64,000 nucleotides of DNA from Bugula neritina (taxonomy: Eukaryota; Bryozoa; Gymnolaemata; Cheilostomatida; Bugulidae), in NCBI GenBank assembly GCA_964035545.1, contig OZ037768.1, positions 15,314,175 to 15,378,174 of the forward strand. The letters are read 5' to 3'. Position 1 is the first letter of the stretch. Each line of letters opens with the position of its first letter. Below the pieces are notes generated by a model that saw only the letters and a program-made list of their open reading frames with translations, was not told where the DNA came from and ran no database searches. The position numbers and the translations under genes are program-made. This document shows positions 57,749-64,000 of the stretch, piece by piece.

Positions 57749-60134
57749 GAACTACACTGTAACATATTGAAATATACTGCAACCTACTGCAACATACTGA
57801 AGTACACCGTAACATACTGAAATACACTGCAACATAATGCAACATACTGAAATACACTGCAACACGCTGAAGTATACTGAAATATACAGAAATCTATTGT
57901 AAAACACTGAAATATACTGCAACATACTGAAATTTACTGCAACATACTGCAACATACTGAAATACACTGTAACATACTGAAATACACTGCAACACATCGA
58001 AATATACCGCAACATACCGAATTATATGATAACCTACTGAATTAGACTGTAACACATTGAATCATACTGCAACATACTGAAATACACTGCAACACACTGA
58101 AGTATAATGTAATATATGGAAATATACTGTAACATACTGTAACATACTGATATACGCTGTAAAATATTGAATTACACTGCAACATATTGAAATAAACTGC
58201 AACATACCGAAATATATTATAACCTAGTCAAAATATACTGTATTACATTGAAATATACCGAACTTTCTGAAATACACTGCAACAAAATGAAGTATACTGA
58301 AATATACAGAAATCTACTGTAAAATACTGAAATATACTTCAACATATTGAATTATACCTAAAAACATTGAAACATACCGAAATACACTGTAACATACTGA
58401 AATACACTGCAACACATTGAAATATACTGCAACATGCCGAAATATATGGTAACCTACTGAAATATACTGTAACACATTGAATTAATTTACAGAAATGTAC
58501 TGTAACATACTGAAACATACGTCAACATACTGAAATGAACTGCAACATGCTAAAATATACTGCAACATACTTAAATACACTGTAACATACTGAATCACAC
58601 TGCAACATACTGCAACAAACTGAAATGTACTGCAACATGCTGAAATATACTGCAACATACTGAAATACACTGTAACATACTGAAATACACTGCAACACAT
58701 TGGACTATACTGCAACATACCGAAATATATGGTAACCTACTGAAATATGTTGCAAATTACCGAAATATACTGCAACATACTGAAATACAGTGTAACATAC
58801 TGAAATACACTGCAAGACGCTGAAGTATACCGTATTTTACAGAAAGTAATGTAACATACTGAAACATACATCAACATACTGAAATGAACCGCAAAATGCT
58901 AAAATAGACTGCAACATACTGAAATACGCTGTAACGTACTGAATCACACTGCAACATACTGCAACATACTGAAATACACTGCAACATACTGAAATATACT
59001 GCAACATACTGCAACATACTGAAATACACTGTAACATGCTGAAATACACTGCAACATACTGCAACGTACTGAAATACACTGTAAAATATTGAAATACACT
59101 GCAACACATTGAAATATACTGCAACATACCGAAATATATGGTAACCTACTAAAAATATACTGTAACACATTGAAATATACCGAACATTCTGAAATACACT
59201 GCAACACAATGAAGTATACTGAAATATACAGAAATCTACCAAAAAATACTGAAATATACTTCAACATACTGAAATATACCTAAAAGCATTGAAACATACT
59301 GAAATACACTGTAACATCCTGAATCACACTGCAACATACTGCAACAAACTGAAATGTACTGCAACATGCTGAAATATACTGCAACATACTGAAATACACT
59401 GTAACATACTGAATTACACTGCAACATACTGCGACATACTGAAGTGCACTGCATCAAAATTAAACATACTGTAACACACTGAAACATACTGCAAATTACT
59501 GAAATATATGGTAACCTACTCAAAATATACTGCAACATACTGAAATATGCTGTAGCATACTGAAATACACTGCAAAACACTGAAGTATACCGTAATTTAC
59601 AGAAATGTACTGTAACATACTGAAACATACGTCAACATACTGAAATGTACGGCAACATGCTGGAATTGACTGTAACATACTGAATCACACTGCAACATAC
59701 TGCAACATATTGAATTACACTGTAACATACTGAAATATACTGCAACATACTGCAACATACTGAAATACACTGTAACATACTGAAATATACTGCAAAATAC
59801 TGAAATACACCGTAACAAACTGAATTACACAGCAACATACTGAAATACACTGTAACATACTGAAAAACACTGCAACACATTGGAATGCACTGCAACTTAC
59901 CGAAATATATGGTAACGTATTGAAATATGTTGCAAACCACTGAAATATACTGCAACATACTGCAACATACTGAAAAAAATTGCAACACATTGAAATATAC
60001 TGCAACATACCGAAATATATGGTAACCTACTGAAATACACTGTAACACATTGAATGGGTTTACAGAAGTAGACTGCAACATACTGAAATACACTGTAACA
60101 TATTGAATCACGCTGCAACATACTGCAACATACT
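57749..60134. repeat. HOR family F, last full copy (2,386 bp)
   Basis: Basic-length unit. Private changes include CCTAGTCAAAATATACTG and TGTATTACATTG near 58225-58250. It has the undeleted form of the region reduced in the 2,306-bp copies. Confidence 0.9.
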
Positions 60135-60726
60135 GAACTACACTGTAACATATTGAAATATACTGCAACCTACTGCAACATACTGAAGTACACCGTAACA
60201 TACTGAAATACACTGCAACATAATGCAACATACTGAAATACACTGCAACACGCTGAAGTATACTGAAATATACAGAAATCTATTGTAAAACACTGAAATA
60301 TACTGCAACATACTGAAATATACTGCAACATACTGCAACATACTGAAATACACTGTAACATACTGAAATACACTGCAACACATCGAAATATACCGCAACA
60401 TACCGAATTATATGATAACCTACTGAATTAGACTGTAACACATTGAATCATACTGCAACATACTGAAATACACTGCAACACACTGAAGTATAATGTAATA
60501 TATGGAAATATACTGTAACATACTGTAACATACTGATATACGCTGTAAAATATTGAATTACACTGCAACATATTGAAATAAACTGCAACATACCGAAATA
60601 TATTATAACCTACTCAAAATATACTGTAACACATTGAAATATACCGAACTTTCTGAAATACACTGCAACAAAATGAAGTATACTGAAATATACAGAAATC
60701 TACTGTAAAATACTGAAATATACTTC
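60135..60726. repeat. HOR family F, truncated last copy
   Basis: It follows the F unit to ATACTTCAACATA near 60720. It then jumps to ACTGAAATACAGTGTAAC, which normally lies several hundred bases further along the F unit. The same motif was the break point of the 1,464-bp copy. Confidence 0.88.
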
Positions 60727-62627
60727 AACATACTGAAATACAGTGTAACATACTGAAATACACTGCAAGACGCTGAAGTATACCGTATTTTACAGAAAGT
60801 AATGTAACATACTGAAACATACATCAACATACTGAAATGAACCGCAAAATGCTAAAATAGACTGCAACATACTGAAATACACTGTAACGTACTGAATCAC
60901 ACTGCAACATACTGCAACATACTGAAATACACTGTAACATACTGAAATATACTGCAACATACTGCAACATACTGGAATACACTGTAACATGCTGAAATAC
61001 ACTGCAACATACTGCAACGTACTGAAATACACTGTAAAATATTGAAATACACTGCAACACATTGAAATATACTGCAACATACCGAAATATATGGTAACCT
61101 ACTTAAAATATACTGTAACACATTGAAATATACCGAACATTCTGAAATACACTGCAACACAATGAAGTATACTGAAATATACAGAAATCTACCAAAAAAT
61201 ACTGAAATATACTTCAACATACTGAAATATACCTAAAAGCATTGAAACATTTTGAAATACACTGTAACATACTGAATCACACTGCAACATACTGCAACAA
61301 ACTGAAATGTACTGCAACATGCTGAAATATACTGCAACATACTGAAATACACTGTAATATACTGAATTACACTGCAACATACTGCAACATACTGGAGTGC
61401 ACTGCAAAAAAATTAAACATACTGTAACACACTGAAACATACTGCAAAAAACTGAAATACATGGTGACCTACTCAAAATATACTGCAACATACTGAAATA
61501 TGCTGTAGCATACTGAAATACACTGCAAAACACTAACGTATACCGTGATTTACAGAAATGTACTGTAACATACTGAAATATACTTCGACATACTGAAATA
61601 TACCTAAAAACCTTGAGACATACTGAAATACACTGTCACATACTGAAGTACACTGCAACACACTGGGCTGTACTGCAACATACCGAAATATATGGTAACC
61701 TACTGAAATATGTTGCAAACAACTGAGATATACTGCAACACACTGCAACATACTGAAATACACTGTAACATACTGAATTACACTGCAACATACTGCGACA
61801 TACTGAAGTACAGTGCAACAAAATTAAACATACTGTAACACACTGAAACATACTGCAAAAAACTGAAATATACTGTACCATACTAAAGCATCCTGCAACA
61901 TACTGAAACATACTTCAACATACCGAAATATTCCTAAAAATCTTGAAAAATAGTGAAATACACTGTAACATACTGAAATACACTGCAACACACTGAAGTA
62001 TACTGTAATATACAGAAATGTACTGTAAAACACATGAATATACTGCAACATTCCGAAATGTACTGCAACACATTGAAATATACTGCAATATACCGAAATG
62101 TGCTGTAGCATACTGAAATACACTGCAAAACACTGAAATATACTGTAATATACAGAAATTCACTGTAACATACTGAAACATACGTCAACATACTAAAATG
62201 TACTGCAACATGCTCAAATATACTGCAATATACTGAAATACACTGTAACAAACTGAATTACACTGCAACATACTGCGACATACTGAAGTCCACTGCACCA
62301 AAATTAAACATACTGTAACACACTGAAACATACTGCAAATTACTGAAATATATGGTAACCTACTCAAAATATACTGCAACATACTGAAATATGCTGTAGC
62401 ATACTGAAATACACTGCAAAACACTGAAGTATACCGTAATTACCAGAAATGTACTGTAACATACTGAAATATACTTAAACATACTGAAATATACCTAAAA
62501 TCATTGAAACATACTGAAATACACTGTAACATACTGAAATACACTGCAACACATTGGACTATACTGCAACATACCGAAATATATGGTAACCTACTGAAAT
62601 ATGTTGCAAACTACTGAAATATACTGC
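60727..62627. repeat. HOR family G, copy 1 (1,901-bp chimeric unit)
   Basis: The left part (to about 61330) is F-type, with TTTTACAGAAAGTAATG and TACCGAACATTC. The right part is D/E-type, with ACCTTGAGACATACTG, TACTGTACCATACTAAAGC and a CTAAAATCATTG run near 62495. It aligns to 62628 onward at offset 1,901. Confidence 0.88.
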
Positions 62628-64000
62628 AACATACTGAAATACAGTGTAACATACTGAAATACACTGCAAGACGCTGAAGTATACCGTATTTCACAGAAAG
62701 TAATGTAACATACTGAAACATACATCAACATACTGAAATGAACCGCAAAATGCTAAAATAGACTGCAACATACTGAAATACACTGTAACGTACTGAATCA
62801 CACTGCAGCATACTGCAACATACTGAAATACACTGTAACATACTGAAATATACTGCAACATACTGCAACATACTGAAATACACTGTAACATGCTGAAATA
62901 CACTGCAACATACTGCAACGTACTGAAATACACTGTAAAATATTGAAATACACTGCAACACATTGAAATATACTGCAACATACCGAAATATATGGTAACC
63001 TACTTAAAATATACTGTAACACATTGAAATATACCGAACATTCTGAAATACACTGCAACACAATGAAGTATACTGAAATATACAGAAATCTACCAAAAAA
63101 TACTGAAATATACTTCAACATACTGAAATATACCTAAAAGCATTGAAACATACTGAAATACACTGTAACATACTGAATCACACTGCAACATACTGCAACA
63201 AACTGAAATGTACTGCAACATGCTGAAATATACTGCAACATACTGAAATACACTGTAATATACTGAATTACACTGCAACATACTGCAACATACTGGAGTG
63301 CACTGCAAAAAAATTAAACATACTGTAACACACTGAAACATACTGCAAAAAACTGAAATACATGGTGACCTACTCAAAATATACTGCAACATACTGAAAT
63401 ATGCTGTAGCATACTGAAATACACTGCAAAACACTAACGTATACCGTGATTTACAGAAATGTACTGTAACATACTGAAATATACTTCGACATACTGAAAT
63501 ATACCTAAAAACCTTGAGACATACTGAAATACACTGTCACATACTGAAGTACACTGCAACACACTGGGCTGTACTGCAACATACCGAAATATATGGTAAC
63601 CTACTGAAATATGTTGCAAACAACTGAGATATACTGCAACACACTGCAACATACTGAAATACACTGTAACATACTGAATTACACTGCAACATACTGCGAC
63701 ATACTGAAGTACAGTGCAACAAAATTAAACATACTGTAACACACTGAAACATACTGCAAAAAACTGAAATATACTGTACCATACTAAAGCATCCTGCAAC
63801 ATACTGAAACATACTTCAACATACCGAAATATTCCTAAAAATCTTGAAAAATAGTGAAATACACTGTAACATACTGAAATACACTGCAACACACTGAAGT
63901 ATACTGTAATATACAGAAATGTACTGTAAAACACATGAATATACTGCAACATTCCGAAATGTACTGCAACACATTGAAATATACTGCAATATACCGAAAT
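62628..64000. repeat. HOR family G, copy 2, cut by the window end
   Basis: It matches the first 1,373 bp of copy 1 with about half a dozen differences in what I compared (for example CACAGAAAG near 62693, CTGCAGCATACTG near 62806, and ACATACTG where copy 1 has ACATTTTG near 63150). The array clearly continues beyond the window. Confidence 0.88.

Larger units (their letters stand above)
1..64000. repeat. Decanucleotide satellite array filling the window
   Basis: From the first to the last base the sequence is built of 10-bp units close to ACTGAAATAC and ACTGCAACAT, most often alternating as a 20-bp dimer. Common variants are ACTGTAACAT, ACCGAAATAT, ATGGTAACCT, GTTGCAAACT and ACATTGAAAT. Longer units (11 and 13 bp) and short ones (9 bp) shift the register locally. 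I saw no block longer than about 25 bp that cannot be read as variant units. By the consensus the + strand is about 45% A, 25% C, 20% T and 10% G. All copies are direct; none is inverted. No rRNA, tRNA, transposon end, long homopolymer or telomere repeat is visible. The minus strand is open in long stretches only because the unit lacks stops in that direction. A eukaryotic heterochromatic satellite is the best reading; taxon and chromosomal location are unknown. Confidence 0.97.

Noticed and set aside
178-63952. Several hundred minus-strand open frames of 60-232 residues, candidates for a Cys/Val/Tyr-rich protein family
   Set aside because: All are read-throughs of the stop-free decanucleotide. 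The three frames overlap with the same rotating decapeptides, starts and stops fall at random unit variants, and no domain, signal or intron structure is recognisable.
1-64000. Plus strand would be largely open if TGA were a sense codon
   Set aside because: The + strand unit is stopped almost only by TGA, so a reassigned TGA was considered. The sequence is a tandem satellite with indels that disturb any frame, so an alternative code is not needed or supported.
1-64000. Possible telomere repeat array
   Set aside because: The unit is a 10-mer without G-runs, arranged in kilobase HORs with many variants. It does not resemble known telomere repeats, and no chromosome end is visible.
1-64000. CENP-B box or other known centromere motif
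   Set aside because: I looked for the CENP-B core (TTCG with GGAA and CGGG) and found none. A centromeric role can be neither supported nor excluded from the sequence.
1-64000. Autonomously replicating sequence elements in the AT-rich variants
   Set aside because: TTTACAG and TTAAACAT variants were compared with the yeast ARS consensus and do not fit. No origin can be supported.
1-64000. tRNA, rRNA or small RNA genes hidden in the array
   Set aside because: No conserved A/B boxes, rRNA cores or stable long inverted repeats were seen; the one-strand A/C bias also disfavours long hairpins.

Overview
The whole 64 kb window is one tandemly repeated satellite. I find no gene, RNA gene, mobile element, CRISPR array, promoter or terminator that I can support. 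The basic unit is a decanucleotide, usually an alternation of ACTGAAATAC and ACTGCAACAT on the + strand (a 20-bp dimer), with point variants and occasional 9-, 11- or 13-bp units. Every repeat copy I could align lies in the same orientation. An uninterrupted array of this size, with multi-kilobase higher-order repeats (HORs), points to eukaryotic heterochromatin (pericentromeric, subtelomeric or similar) from a long-read assembly. I cannot name the organism or the chromosomal location from sequence alone.

Layout by HOR family (names are mine; borders are alignment ends read by eye, so usually +/-20 bp). Family A, 1-11425: a 2,228-bp unit in about four copies. The second copy is split by about 2.3-2.5 kb of other satellite, and the composite of 6,960 bp is itself duplicated. 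11426-12744 is mosaic. Family B, 12745-16530: a nearly perfect two-copy tandem of 1,893 bp. 16531-17299 is A-like. Family C, 17300-22047: a period of about 2.52-2.56 kb. Family D, 21435-24756: two 1,661-bp copies. Family E, 25062-31290: a 2,823/2,977-bp unit in just over two copies. 31291-32964 is mosaic. Family F, 32965-60726: a unit of about 2,386 bp with length variants of 3,922, 6,820, 2,387, 2,306 and 1,464 bp. Family G, 60727-64000: a 1,901-bp chimeric unit whose second copy runs off the window.

The most informative content is the record of how the array evolved. It shows nested duplications of different ages, indels that are mostly whole multiples of 10 bp, a 193-bp module present once or twice depending on the copy, an 80-bp deletion inherited by two consecutive copies, and chimeric junctions at shared short motifs. 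These fit unequal exchange or replication slippage in register with the 10-bp unit.

The many minus-strand open frames, rich in Cys, Val, Tyr, Phe, Ser, Gln and Leu, are a by-product. The unit has no stop codon on that strand, and because 10 is not a multiple of 3 all three frames give the same rotating decapeptides. They should not be annotated as proteins.
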